Positions 36,152 to 44,832 of a stretch of DNA of 64,000 nucleotides are shown here, one piece after another. A program made the position numbers and the translations under genes. Origin of the DNA: Halobaculum sp. MBLA0147 (GTDB lineage Archaea; Halobacteriota; Halobacteria; Halobacteriales; Haloferacaceae). Every line of letters begins with the position of its first letter. Position 1 is the first letter of the stretch. Below the pieces are notes generated by a model. That model did no database searches and was not told the origin of the DNA. It worked only from the letters and a program-made list of their open reading frames with translations. The stretch is taken from positions 156,337-220,336 of the forward strand of contig NZ_JBGKAD010000005.1 in assembly GCF_041361345.1 (NCBI RefSeq). The letters run 5' to 3'.

Positions 36152-36907
36152 CTACTCCAAGCTGATCTCGCCGGTAGCACGGTCAGAGAACTCGATCGTA
36201 TCCCCCTCCGTGATACGCCGACGCTCGTCGAGTGCTAGATCCTCTCCGTTGAGCTTCGTTCCGTTGCGACCCTCGTTCACCATGTAGAACTCGCCGCCAT
36301 CCCGTTCGAAGGTGACGTGTTCGCGGTGAATGTACTGGGCCTCCTCTTCGTCTGCACCGTCACGAACGTACGCAGAGCGGACCTTCCGGCCGATCGAGTC
36401 CCCATCCTCTGCTGTGATCTCGACGTCACCGACCTCAACGATCACCCGCTCCGGCGGAACGTGCGTCGTGGTGTCGTCTGGGCCGTCGGTGTCACTCGTT
36501 GTGTCGTCGGCTCCGGTGTCCGTCTCGTCGGTCTCGGAGTCACTCTCCAGGCTCTCCCCACAGTAGGGACACGCTGCCCAATCGGACTCGACATCTGAAT
36601 CACAATTCGGACACGTCGGATCGTCGTCCGCTGCCTCTGACTCTTCGTCGTCGGTCTCTTCTTCGTCGAGTGATTCCCCACAGTCCAGGCAGAAATCCTT
36701 GTCTGGAACTGTCGTCCCGCAGTGTGGACACTCGATTTCCTCGGCCTCGCCGATATCGTCGTCCTCCGAAGCCTCCTCGGAACCACTCTCCTCCGGCTCC
36801 CATTTCCACTCGCCACACTCTGGGTTCGTGCAGTACCCAGCGGAGGCAGTTGGATCGAATGACTCCTCGCAAATCTGACACTCGACGGTGTCTGGGGTCG
36901 AGGACAT
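36152..36907 (-). CDS. Triple zinc-ribbon protein with FHA domain
   Basis: A 251-aa protein starting at MSSTPDTVECQ; a TATA-like element is about 30 nt upstream. Three cysteine clusters occur in the first half (C-Q-I-C ... C-T-N-P-E-C; C-P-H-C ... C-L-D-C; C-P-N-C ... C-P-Y-C), joined by very acidic linkers. The C-terminal FHA domain has G-R-K and N-G-T, but the phosphate-contacting Ser is replaced: I-H-R-E-H instead of S-R-x-H. First gene of the operon with vWA, kinase, phosphatase and CAP genes. A likely hub joining zinc-ribbon proteins to phosphorylated partners (inference). Confidence 0.8.
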   Translation of the reverse strand: MSSTPDTVECQICEESFDPTASAGYCTNPECGEWKWEPEESGSEEASEDDDIGEAEEIECPHCGTTVPDKDFCLDCGESLDEEETDDEESEAADDDPTCPNCDSDVESDWAACPYCGESLESDSETDETDTGADDTTSDTDGPDDTTTHVPPERVIVEVGDVEITAEDGDSIGRKVRSAYVRDGADEEEAQYIHREHVTFERDGGEFYMVNEGRNGTKLNGEDLALDERRRITEGDTIEFSDRATGEISLE

Positions 36908-36932
36908 AACGTCTGCGTGGACATATCGCACA

Positions 36933-36942
36933 TACTAAAAGG
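36933..36942 (-). promoter_or_regulatory. Promoter of the FHA-vWA-kinase-phosphatase-CAP operon
   Basis: CCTTTTAGTA on the minus strand, about 30 nt before the ATG at 36907. It is the only promoter-like element seen upstream of the five tightly spaced genes (gaps 39, 33, 2 and 33 nt). Confidence 0.5.
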
Positions 36943-37026
36943 TATGTGCCCACCCTCGATTTGCTGGATCGCTGGTTCGAAGAGGGTCCAGTTGCGACTA
37001 GGAACTATCGTGCCAACCGGTACGTG

Positions 37027-37614
37027 TCACTCAGACGGGTTGTATACCTGTGTGTTTGATCCACCATCGTCTCCCGAGGACGGGCCATCCTCAACGGGGG
37101 CTCCACATGCTGGACAGTAGTTTTCTCCGCCGGTGAGAGAGTCACCACACGCCGAACATGTGCCGTCGGTCCCTTCTTGCAGCGGGTGATCAATCTGCGT
37201 GCTGTCCGTCACGGTTTCTGTCCAGTCCGGTTCTGGGACGGGTATTTCCTCGGCCGGCACAACGGCGCCGTCGTCTGTCCAATCACCACCGAGTCCGAGA
37301 GCATCAATTCGCTCTCTCACTGTCTCGAAGGCAGCCACCGCCGCCTTGGCTTGGGGGGCGTCGACGGTCGCTAGCACACCCGACCCGAAGACGACAACAG
37401 TCAGCTCTGGCTCATCCAGTGTGTACACGAGTCCGGGGAATGTATCTGGCTGGTATCGGACGCTCTCGAGTCCGAGGCCGATCGCGACGGCATTAAGATT
37501 GAGTGTTGAGCCAGTATGTGTGAATCCCGCTGTCTCGTGGTCCCCGACAGAGACGTCATCTAATCGTTCGAGGCAATTACGAACTGTCGACACTGGAATC
37601 GCGCGAGACGACAT
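37027..37614 (-). CDS. TBP-like half domain with zinc ribbon and TQVY tail
   Basis: A 195-aa protein. Residues 35-108 match one repeat of TATA-binding protein: L-N-A-V-A-I-G-L-G-L, Y-Q-P-D-T-F-P-G-L-V-Y, E-P-E-L-T-V-V-V-F-G-S-G and a long Ala-rich helix. TBP has two such repeats; only one is present. A linker leads to a zinc ribbon (C153, C156, C167, C170) and the end is S-N-T-Q-V-Y-N-P-S-E. The ATG at 37614 is chosen because a TATA box lies 28 nt upstream; a longer frame to 37737 exists. It may dimerise into a TBP-like saddle or bind general factors (inference). Confidence 0.75.
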   Translation of the reverse strand: MSSRAIPVSTVRNCLERLDDVSVGDHETAGFTHTGSTLNLNAVAIGLGLESVRYQPDTFPGLVYTLDEPELTVVVFGSGVLATVDAPQAKAAVAAFETVRERIDALGLGGDWTDDGAVVPAEEIPVPEPDWTETVTDSTQIDHPLQEGTDGTCSACGDSLTGGENYCPACGAPVEDGPSSGDDGGSNTQVYNPSE

Positions 37615-37635
37615 GGATGCAGTCTCGAGGCCCTC

Positions 37636-37647
37636 TATGATATATTG
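37636..37647 (-). promoter_or_regulatory. TATA box of the TBP-like gene
   Basis: CAATATATCATA on the minus strand, centred about 28 nt before the ATG at 37614; supports the shorter start. Confidence 0.55.
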
Positions 37648-37853
37648 ACCGGCCCGTGCCATTCGTAGGCGGAGAATCGATATACCGTGTAGTGACTCGA
37701 GATACAGAGTGAGCGCTTCAACAGGCTGAACAATCATACTATACCCAACGTACTCATACGTGCTAGTCGGATAATTACAGCAAGCTAATTGTGCTACACC
37801 ATCACACTACCATCGATAATAGTAAATGTCGCAGCTTCTAACTAGTAGTTGAC

Positions 37854-38660
37854 ATGTCAGGCCACACTAATGCTGAGACGCGAGCAGACCTACTCACAAC
37901 ACTGTTTGCCGACTCTGACGGCGACGCACTACTTGTCGATCCACCAGCCTCGCTGTTGGCGGCACTCGGACACCTCGAGACGGACGCACTCCCAGAGACG
38001 CTGAACATCCTCGCGTGGGAGGACGTACTAAAGACAGTCCGCGATGATTTCCTCGCTGCCTCAGACCTCGCAGACCACGTTGAAGCTGGTCGTGTTGACC
38101 TGCGTGTTCTCACGGGGACCAGAGAGACGACAGTGTTTGCGACTGAAACGACACTCTCTGCCATCCTCGATACCGAACAGCTCCGGCCCATCGCAATCCC
38201 CGCAGGCGACGACACCGTCATCGCCGATGTCTACGCAACTTACCAGGACCGGTTCGACGAGGCTGAGTCATTCAGTCTTCGCACGCCGGGGCGCACACGA
38301 GCAATGGAACGGCTCGGTGCTGATGTGAGTGAGGCCGTCCGCGACGACTTCGAGGCCGTACTCGCCACGCTTGAGGAGGTGAGCGACGACACGATTGATG
38401 CTGTGACGCTCTCACTGCTCGTCGCAGCTCGCAACGAGGCCCAACTCTACAATATCTCGAAGTGGGGCGAGGATACGGGTGTTGCCTCGAAAGCGACTTT
38501 CTCCCGGACGAAAACGAACATCGAGGATACCGGTCTTGTCACAACAGAGAAGGTGCCAATCGATGTCGGCCGCCCCCGGCTTCGACTCCTCTTGGCCGAT
38601 GATGAATTAGCGAGTACTGATATTGCTGACTTCGCGACCGTGGCTCGAGAAAAACTGTAG
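37854..38660 (+). CDS. TbsP/DUF5821-like HTH regulator, copy 1
   Basis: A 268-aa protein of the haloarchaeal DUF5821/TbsP type as I recall it: an acidic N-terminus, L-V-D-P-P-A-S-L-L-A-A-L, then a C-terminal winged helix (Q-L-Y-N-I-S-K-W-G-E-D-T, S-K-A-T-F-S-R-T-K-T-N, E-K-V-P-I-D-V-G-R-P-R-L-R-L). A TATA-like GATAATAGTAAA is about 31 nt upstream. Two further copies are in this window. TbsP in Haloferax regulates central carbon genes; the target here is unknown. Confidence 0.75.
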   Translation: MSGHTNAETRADLLTTLFADSDGDALLVDPPASLLAALGHLETDALPETLNILAWEDVLKTVRDDFLAASDLADHVEAGRVDLRVLTGTRETTVFATETTLSAILDTEQLRPIAIPAGDDTVIADVYATYQDRFDEAESFSLRTPGRTRAMERLGADVSEAVRDDFEAVLATLEEVSDDTIDAVTLSLLVAARNEAQLYNISKWGEDTGVASKATFSRTKTNIEDTGLVTTEKVPIDVGRPRLRLLLADDELASTDIADFATVAREKL

Positions 38661-38709
38661 GCGATCGAGGCCGCCTCACTGGACTCCAATATCGTGGTGT
38701 AACACCCTG

Positions 38710-40941
38710 TCAGTCGTCGCTGAAGTGAGCGATGATGCCTTCTGCCCAATGAAGGGTCCCCTCGTATATCACTGGACCGTGGTGCCCGTCCATATACTCT
38801 GGGAGTGCGGCGGTATCGAGCGTGTACTCGCGTGTGGTCCCGAACAAGTGCGAGAGATCGTCACGGGTTTCGTTGGGATCATAGATATTTCCGCCGCAGA
38901 TCCACGGTGCGCTCTGCTCGACCGTCATCGTGACCGTTCCATCACCGTTCTCTGAGAGAAATATCCCAATGGGGACGATCGAGTTGTTCTGTGTCAGGAC
39001 GTGTGTCCCATCACCGACGACAGCGTAGTCCTTCGGCATCATTGCCTGGCCGCGAGCGTATGCTAACGCCCGCTGGATACAGAAGCCGTTCATGATTAGG
39101 TGCGCAAATGCGGCTCCAACCCGGACGGCATCCTCGTTGAGGATATCACGAAATGTGACCACACCGCCGACACTCCCTCGTTCGACGAGTGTTCGGCCGA
39201 CCGGAAACGACCCACAGGCGTTCAAGACGAACGTCTGGGCATTCGACGTACTGATCGAGTCGCCACGAAACGCGCCGTCACGACAGACGAGACCGTCGTC
39301 ACTGTGGTGTCCGATGAAGTGCACCAAATCGGTCTTGGTCTTGAACGTGCGGGCGAGCTCTGACACAGAAAGGCTCTGTTTGAGCGTCAGGTTCACGTCC
39401 AACCCGGCAGCTTCGGATTCGTACTGACTGGTGATCGCAGTCGTTTCACGCTCGAATACACCACTCCCTCTACCGGCGTCATCTGGCGGTGTTGTGTTTG
39501 CAACGACAGTGACTGCCAGTTCTGCATCCGGTTCTTCGATGTACTTGCTGCGATTTCGATACGCTTCAGGCAGTGCTGTGAATGCGCCAAGCGGAACACC
39601 ATCACCAAGCCATCCGTGTGTCCGTCCGCTCTCATACTCGGGCTCGACAAGATCGACCGTCGAGATGTCACTGCTCGTCTGTCTCAGCTGCACGTCAGCC
39701 TCCGTCGTTACATCGGACGGGGTCGGCGACTGCTCTGGCGTCAATGACGACTCGGGCCCTGTAGATCGCGGTTCAAATCCTGACTCTGGGCGCCAGACTG
39801 TTGACTGTGTGGGGTACTCTGGCGCCGACGCACGTTCGAGCCAGGCTGCTTCCGTCAGGGTCGTCGATCGCGGTGTGACAAAAAATGGCACGTTCGCGAC
39901 GAAGTGGGGAATGGTTTCCAGCGTCTGGTAGTCTGCCGGTAAGTGCATCGTCAGATGCCACGGTGGAAAAACATCTGCAACCGATTCGAACTGGCTGTCG
40001 AGATACTGTTTGACGCGTGTCGCAAGCGGTGCCTCGTATAGCTGCTCAATATCAAGGTTGAGTACGTCTACCTCCGTGAGAACGGATAAGTGGTCTTCGT
40101 GTGGGCCTGCGGTCCGTGCCACACAATCGAGATAGAACACCCGCTTGAGCAGCTTCGCAATCGCTGTCTCGTACGCCTGTCCAGTCCCGAGCTGAACGCG
40201 CCGATCTGCAACCGTGAGGTGGGGATCACAACCTGTCTGTGTGTGCACGTCGGCACCGAGATAGTACACAAGCGATGCACTCGGGAGTAGGTACGCAAGA
40301 TCCGGTGGGACCGTCAACTCGATGCCTGTCTCTGGTGTCTCATCAGCAACGGCCGACGGAATTCGCGTCTCCGCACCGAACGTGATCTGCGGAGGGGCAG
40401 TCCGCATCGTGGGCCACGTCCGGTCAGGTGTCGTTGTTTCAGCCCCGGCAGCCAGTGTGGTGAGTCCCCTCGCAACTGCCGCAGGTGTCTTTTCAAGCTG
40501 AATACTCTCATCACCGTCATCGATCCGGCTCTCAAACGCGAGCTCGATCGGTCGCTCACGCCCAAACTCAATTCGCGTCTGGTCTGGCTCTGTATCGTGG
40601 AATCGGACGGGGCCGTCGACGCGAATGAACATCCGGATGTTCGCATCGACTCGGATCACGTACGCCGATGAGTCCAACTCGATAAATCCATCATAGTTGA
40701 ATTCCGTCCGACTTCCCCCATCGAGTGGAATTGCGGTGAGGCGAACAGTAGGGACTGTCAAGCCGCTCGTGGTTCCAGAAATTGTCAGTGTCGGATCCGA
40801 CGGTCCAGTTGTCAGGTTCGCAAGTGCTGCTGCAACCGACGGTGGATCGGTACAGTCGCTCCATCCATCTGTGATAACCTGTAGGACCCTCTTCGCTGCA
40901 TCGTGAACCTGAAACTCATCTGTATTCCACGTGATCCTCAC
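38710..40941 (-). CDS. CHAT-domain (caspase-like) protein
   Basis: A 743-aa protein. The C-terminal third is a CHAT protease-like domain: the catalytic His in H-F-I-G-H-H (about 540-545) and the catalytic Cys in L-N-A-C-G-S (near 575), then V-V-T-F-R-D and A-L-A-Y-A-R. The N-terminal ~450 aa are beta-rich and unrecognised. No membrane segment. CHAT proteases are often effectors in defence and cell-death systems. The neighbouring upstream gene on the same strand is a possible nuclease-fold protein; the 83-bp gap between them allows one transcript. Confidence 0.8.
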   Translation of the reverse strand: MRITWNTDEFQVHDAAKRVLQVITDGWSDCTDPPSVAAALANLTTGPSDPTLTISGTTSGLTVPTVRLTAIPLDGGSRTEFNYDGFIELDSSAYVIRVDANIRMFIRVDGPVRFHDTEPDQTRIEFGRERPIELAFESRIDDGDESIQLEKTPAAVARGLTTLAAGAETTTPDRTWPTMRTAPPQITFGAETRIPSAVADETPETGIELTVPPDLAYLLPSASLVYYLGADVHTQTGCDPHLTVADRRVQLGTGQAYETAIAKLLKRVFYLDCVARTAGPHEDHLSVLTEVDVLNLDIEQLYEAPLATRVKQYLDSQFESVADVFPPWHLTMHLPADYQTLETIPHFVANVPFFVTPRSTTLTEAAWLERASAPEYPTQSTVWRPESGFEPRSTGPESSLTPEQSPTPSDVTTEADVQLRQTSSDISTVDLVEPEYESGRTHGWLGDGVPLGAFTALPEAYRNRSKYIEEPDAELAVTVVANTTPPDDAGRGSGVFERETTAITSQYESEAAGLDVNLTLKQSLSVSELARTFKTKTDLVHFIGHHSDDGLVCRDGAFRGDSISTSNAQTFVLNACGSFPVGRTLVERGSVGGVVTFRDILNEDAVRVGAAFAHLIMNGFCIQRALAYARGQAMMPKDYAVVGDGTHVLTQNNSIVPIGIFLSENGDGTVTMTVEQSAPWICGGNIYDPNETRDDLSHLFGTTREYTLDTAALPEYMDGHHGPVIYEGTLHWAEGIIAHFSDD

Positions 40942-41024
40942 GAACCGTATATGTCAATTGGGTTGGTATCAATATTATGTACTCGTCAGATTCTCGGACT
41001 ACCTTATATTATGACAGGGGCGTG

Positions 41025-42068
41025 TTAGTTCTCGAAAGACCGTCTTACGGTACTAATGAAACTATTACCCCGTCTGTTGACGCTGATCACTGCTGGCCAG
41101 AGAGAATCCCATTCGATTGCGGCAGGTAACCCCTGCTGTAAGTACTGGCCAATCCGTGGTACTGAGTCGAAGACGACGATAGGAGTGGCTGAGACACCGA
41201 ACTCAAGCTCAAACAGCCCGGCTTTTGCGAGAGCGTGCCCAACCCCATGAGCGTATGCTGCGTCAGGAGAGGTACCGTGCTTTCGGAATTCTATCACATA
41301 CACCTCAGACGCATCACTGGCGACTGCAACTGCATCAGCTCGGATGGGGGTAGTGGATGAACCTCCCATGCTGTCACGAGAAACCCTCACGCTGGGATAA
41401 ATAGAGGTTTGACTGTGATCGAGTGAAAGTCCGAGCAACATTGATCGCTTCTCATCTGACTGGAGCACCTGTGATCGATTCGCTATGGACGTTGTCAAGT
41501 CCCGTTCGGTAGGATCCACTGCGTGGTCAGGGGCAGAGTTGAGGGTCCAAGCTGGCTGGTCAGATGTGACTTCGTTCCACTTGTCGTCAAGGAGCTCAAC
41601 AGTCACATCTAGATATTCAGATGCGCGGACGAGTGGTCCTGCTTCATCGTGCAGTGCCGTCACCGCAACACGCAGGTTGAAGTCTTCAACCGGTTTTTTG
41701 ATCTGTCGCTGATCCACGCTTGACCGGTGAACCGAATCAATAGTAGTACCGTCTGCTGCCAGGTCGCTACCTGCTTCGAATTGTTGTCGGAGAAACTCTC
41801 GGTCGTGGTCAAACAGACGTGCAGACGTGTACAGTTGTCCAAACAACGAATAGTTTAGACGCTCACTACAAGCTATCAGAGCCTCAGATTCTGGCTGAGA
41901 TTGATACAGATCAATGTGGCCGTAGGGACGCTGTGGCTGTTCATCACTACTTCTGTCTGTGTCGCTCAAGTTCGGAGAGATTCCAACTGGAATATTAGAC
42001 TGGAACTCATCCTCTTTGTATTGTGAGTATGATTCACAGATGCTTTGACCGTCAACCGTTTCTGGCAT
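41025..42068 (-). CDS. Unknown protein, possible PD-(D/E)xK fold
   Basis: A 347-aa protein of unknown family. In the C-terminal half R-A-D-A-V-A-V-A-S and V-Y-V-I-E-F-R-K-H-G resemble the D ... E-x-K core strands of PD-(D/E)xK nucleases, followed by an Ala/Gly-rich helix (G-V-G-H-A-L-A-K-A-G-L) and I-V-V-F-D-S. The E-F-R-K spacing is only partly canonical, so an inactive or unrelated fold is possible. It is upstream of, and co-directional with, the CHAT gene. Confidence 0.6.
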   Translation of the reverse strand: MPETVDGQSICESYSQYKEDEFQSNIPVGISPNLSDTDRSSDEQPQRPYGHIDLYQSQPESEALIACSERLNYSLFGQLYTSARLFDHDREFLRQQFEAGSDLAADGTTIDSVHRSSVDQRQIKKPVEDFNLRVAVTALHDEAGPLVRASEYLDVTVELLDDKWNEVTSDQPAWTLNSAPDHAVDPTERDLTTSIANRSQVLQSDEKRSMLLGLSLDHSQTSIYPSVRVSRDSMGGSSTTPIRADAVAVASDASEVYVIEFRKHGTSPDAAYAHGVGHALAKAGLFELEFGVSATPIVVFDSVPRIGQYLQQGLPAAIEWDSLWPAVISVNRRGNSFISTVRRSFEN

Positions 42069-42220
42069 TCAATACACCAAGGGAATAGCGAGACATCTAT
42101 GTATTGTAATATTGTTGACTGTAACAGCCAACATTAGACTATGCCTGATGTTTTAGCCTGCGATTCTTCATTCAGTACACTTAGGTACTGTTTAATACGC
42201 TATGTTATGCGTGGGTTGTG

Positions 42221-42373
42221 TCATCGAGTGTTGGCTTCCTCCCCGACCTCAAGGGTCGGGGCATCTGCCTCGTATCGCCGGTGAACACGTCGGAGTATAT
42301 CCGACTGGTCGAGGTGAGCATATACGGTATCAGCACAGACCTGCACACTGACTTTTCCATGGAGGACCGGCAT
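42221..42373 (-). other. Hairpin and 50-codon ORF, possible IS200/IS605 relic
   Basis: Within the otherwise empty 42069-42430 gap, CCCCGACCTCAAGGGTCGGGG (42242-42262) forms a strong hairpin of the type found near ends of haloarchaeal tnpB elements. The minus strand has an open frame from 42373 (MPVLHGKVSVQVCADTVYAH, then LDQSDILRRVHRRYEADAP) that runs through the hairpin. It could be a small gene or the truncated end of one. Confidence 0.3.
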
Positions 42374-42434
42374 TGAGTGAGTCACTTAGCCACTGTGTGT
42401 GTCGTGACCCGGCAACGAAGCTGTGCCACGGAAC

Positions 42435-42445
42435 CAATATATTTG
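42435..42445 (+). promoter_or_regulatory. TATA box of the interrupted P450 gene
   Basis: CAATATATTTG, about 32 nt before the ATG at 42472. Confidence 0.55.
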
Positions 42446-43401
42446 TGAGTAGGCCGCTAGTTGATTGGTAAATGTCACAGACGAATCAACGACCGCCGAC
42501 ACCACGTGGACTACCGCTTCTTGGAAATACGATTGACTTCGTTCGTGATCCGTTGGGGTTCGTCCGCGAGTCTGTCGCGGACACTGGCGATGTATTTCGC
42601 ATGCAGCTGCTCGGGAAGGATGTGTATATTTTGGCCCACCCAGAGTATGTCGAAACCGCGCTGTTGGATCGAGATACGTTTGTCAAGCTGGATGATTTCA
42701 AAATCGCCTTTGGAGACGCACTACTCTCAGTCCATGGTGACCAGTGGCAGCGTCAGCGTCACGCGATGGAGGAATTCTTCTCGCCGGCTCGAATCGCCGA
42801 GCATGCAGAGACGATGACGAGTGTCGCTGCTGCGCGGATCGCCGACTGGGGGAATGAGGAACACATCCAAATCGATCAGCTGATGCAGGCAATCGCACTT
42901 GAGAATCTCTTTGAGGTGGTTCTCGGTCATTCAGTGTCCGAGCCACAACTCACTGAACTCGTCGAGACAGCAAACACACTCAACCTCTGGTTCAAGCCAT
43001 CCTCGTGGGCTCTTCCTGAATGGCTCCCAACCCCGGCACGGCGACGGTTTCAGCGTGGGTCCGCAGAGTTCCGCAGCATCGCACAGACCTTGCTGTCCGA
43101 TGGGGAGACAAAAGATGCCGACGAGAGTCTGCTTGCCCGACTCGCAGCACTGCGTGATGCGCCAGACTCAGAATTCACCGAGTCGGAGGTGCTCGATCAA
43201 GTTGTCGGGATGGTGTTTGCCGGCCACGAGACAACCGCGCTCACTATGGCGTATGCGCTTCATCAGATCGGCTCACATCCGACTGTTGCAGAGCGGGTGT
43301 ACGCTGAACTCGACGCCGTAATTGACGGGCAACCAACACCTGCTGATCTCCGACAGCTCGAGTACCTGGATCAGGTTCTCAACGAGACTTTTCGACTCTA
43401 T

Positions 43402-44832
43402 ACTAGAAGAACAAGGGCGAGTACCCCGACTCACCGTGGTCGGGGGTGAAGCCCGACACTTCGCCAACCTACTAACCGCAGTCAATACCTTTACAGGACC
43501 GCAGTACCATAATTTACTTATGAAGAAGTCGCTGACCAAAACACTCGTCTTCCAACTTGCCCCCGACGAGTCTGGTCAGCAACTTCTGGACGACGCCTTC
43601 CTCGAATCCCGTGTGGTGTACAACAAAACCATTCGCCGGGCGAAGAACGGTGACAACTGGGACGAGATTCGGCAAGACTTGGAATCCGACGCCGACCTCG
43701 TAAACAATACCGCGCAACTCGTCGTGAAGAAATCGCTTGAAGCGATGGAGAACTACTATGAGTACGACGACTACAACCAACCCAGCCACACCAAAGACGG
43801 CGCGTATCCGCTTCGCTCAAACTACGAGGAAGGCTACAACCTGTTCCTCGAAGACGACTCAATCCGCTACCGCATCAGCGCGAAACCGTACAACCCAGTG
43901 AAGGGCACGCTTCAGGGGTCGGTAGCCGCCCTCGAACAACTCCGAACGTCCATCGAGTCCGAGACGTGGCGAGTTGGGACGGCGGAAGCGATGAAACGGA
44001 ACGGCAACTACGAACTCCACATTAACATCACTCACACCGAGGCTGAAGTTCGAGACAAACAGGACTCACGCACAGTTGTTGGGGTGGACATCAACGAAGA
44101 CTGCGTTGCACTCGCTGTACTTCACGAAGACGACATCGTTGACTCGGTGGTCATCGACTACCCAGAAATAAAGGAAAAACGGCATCGGTACTTCACGATG
44201 CGGAAACGGATGCAGAACAACGGGAAGTCATCGTTTGACCGAGCGTTCGGGCACCAAGAAGAACGATTCGTCCACGACCAACTCCACAAAGTCTCTCGGC
44301 AAGTCGTGGAGTGGGTGTCACGGTTCGAGAAGCCTGTCATCGTCTTTGAAGACCTCAAAGAGATGCGGGAGAGTATCGACTATGGCACCCGGATGAACCG
44401 TCGCCTTCACTCGCTCCCGTTCCGTAAACTTCGGGAGTTCATCACGTACAAAGCTGCATTCCAAGGTATCCCGTCCGACGAAATCAACCCTGAATATACG
44501 AGTCAGTCGTGTTCGCTCACCGAGTGTAAGCATACAACTCGTGCAAACCGGAACAAGAAGCGATTCAAGTGCGTGAAGTGTGGGCGACAAGACCACGCCG
44601 ACCGGAATGCGGCCATCAACGTCGCCAAGAAAGGCTTGGAAAAACTGAATCGAGATGTGCCTGCTCTCAAGACGCTTCCCAACGTGCGGAAGATGCGACG
44701 GCAGGCATCGGGCTGTGTGAACCAGCCGACCGTGACCCACGACACCGCTACAGGCCACCAAGCCGATGGTGTCGCGGGTGTGTTAGACTAATCCACGGGA
44801 AACCACGGGCCACCGCGCCCGTTGTAGTTCAC
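43402..44832 (+). mobile_element. IS1341-type (IS200/IS605 superfamily) tnpB-only element
   Basis: About 1431 bp inserted precisely into a P450 codon junction without target duplication. The left flank ends ACTCTAT; the element ends GTAGTTCAC. The left end carries a CCCCGAC ... GTCGGGG hairpin (43422-43446) and the right end GGGCCACCGCGCCC (44807-44820). There is a single gene, tnpB, and no tnpA transposase, so mobility would need one in trans. The ends are defined by the restored P450 frame and could shift by a base or two. Confidence 0.85.
43520..44791 (+). CDS. tnpB: TnpB RNA-guided nuclease
   Basis: A 423-aa TnpB (ATG at 43520; the upstream open frame is element end and P450 sequence). 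RuvC residues are intact: D190 in G-V-D-I-N, E277 in V-F-E-D-L and D361 in D-H-A-D-R-N. The zinc finger C-S-L-T-E-C ... C-V-K-C is complete. TnpB uses an RNA from the element's right end to cut matching DNA next to a short motif, favouring retention of the element. The gene looks functional. Confidence 0.95.
   Translation: MKKSLTKTLVFQLAPDESGQQLLDDAFLESRVVYNKTIRRAKNGDNWDEIRQDLESDADLVNNTAQLVVKKSLEAMENYYEYDDYNQPSHTKDGAYPLRSNYEEGYNLFLEDDSIRYRISAKPYNPVKGTLQGSVAALEQLRTSIESETWRVGTAEAMKRNGNYELHINITHTEAEVRDKQDSRTVVGVDINEDCVALAVLHEDDIVDSVVIDYPEIKEKRHRYFTMRKRMQNNGKSSFDRAFGHQEERFVHDQLHKVSRQVVEWVSRFEKPVIVFEDLKEMRESIDYGTRMNRRLHSLPFRKLREFITYKAAFQGIPSDEINPEYTSQSCSLTECKHTTRANRNKKRFKCVKCGRQDHADRNAAINVAKKGLEKLNRDVPALKTLPNVRKMRRQASGCVNQPTVTHDTATGHQADGVAGVLD

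Noticed and set aside
39765..39795. A tRNA T-loop-like sequence (GGTTCAAATCC)
   Set aside because: It lies inside the CHAT gene's coding frame and no matching acceptor, D or anticodon stems can be folded around it.
43322..43519. Upstream extension of tnpB
   Set aside because: It covers P450 codons and the element's left end; the TnpB family starts at the ATG at 43520.
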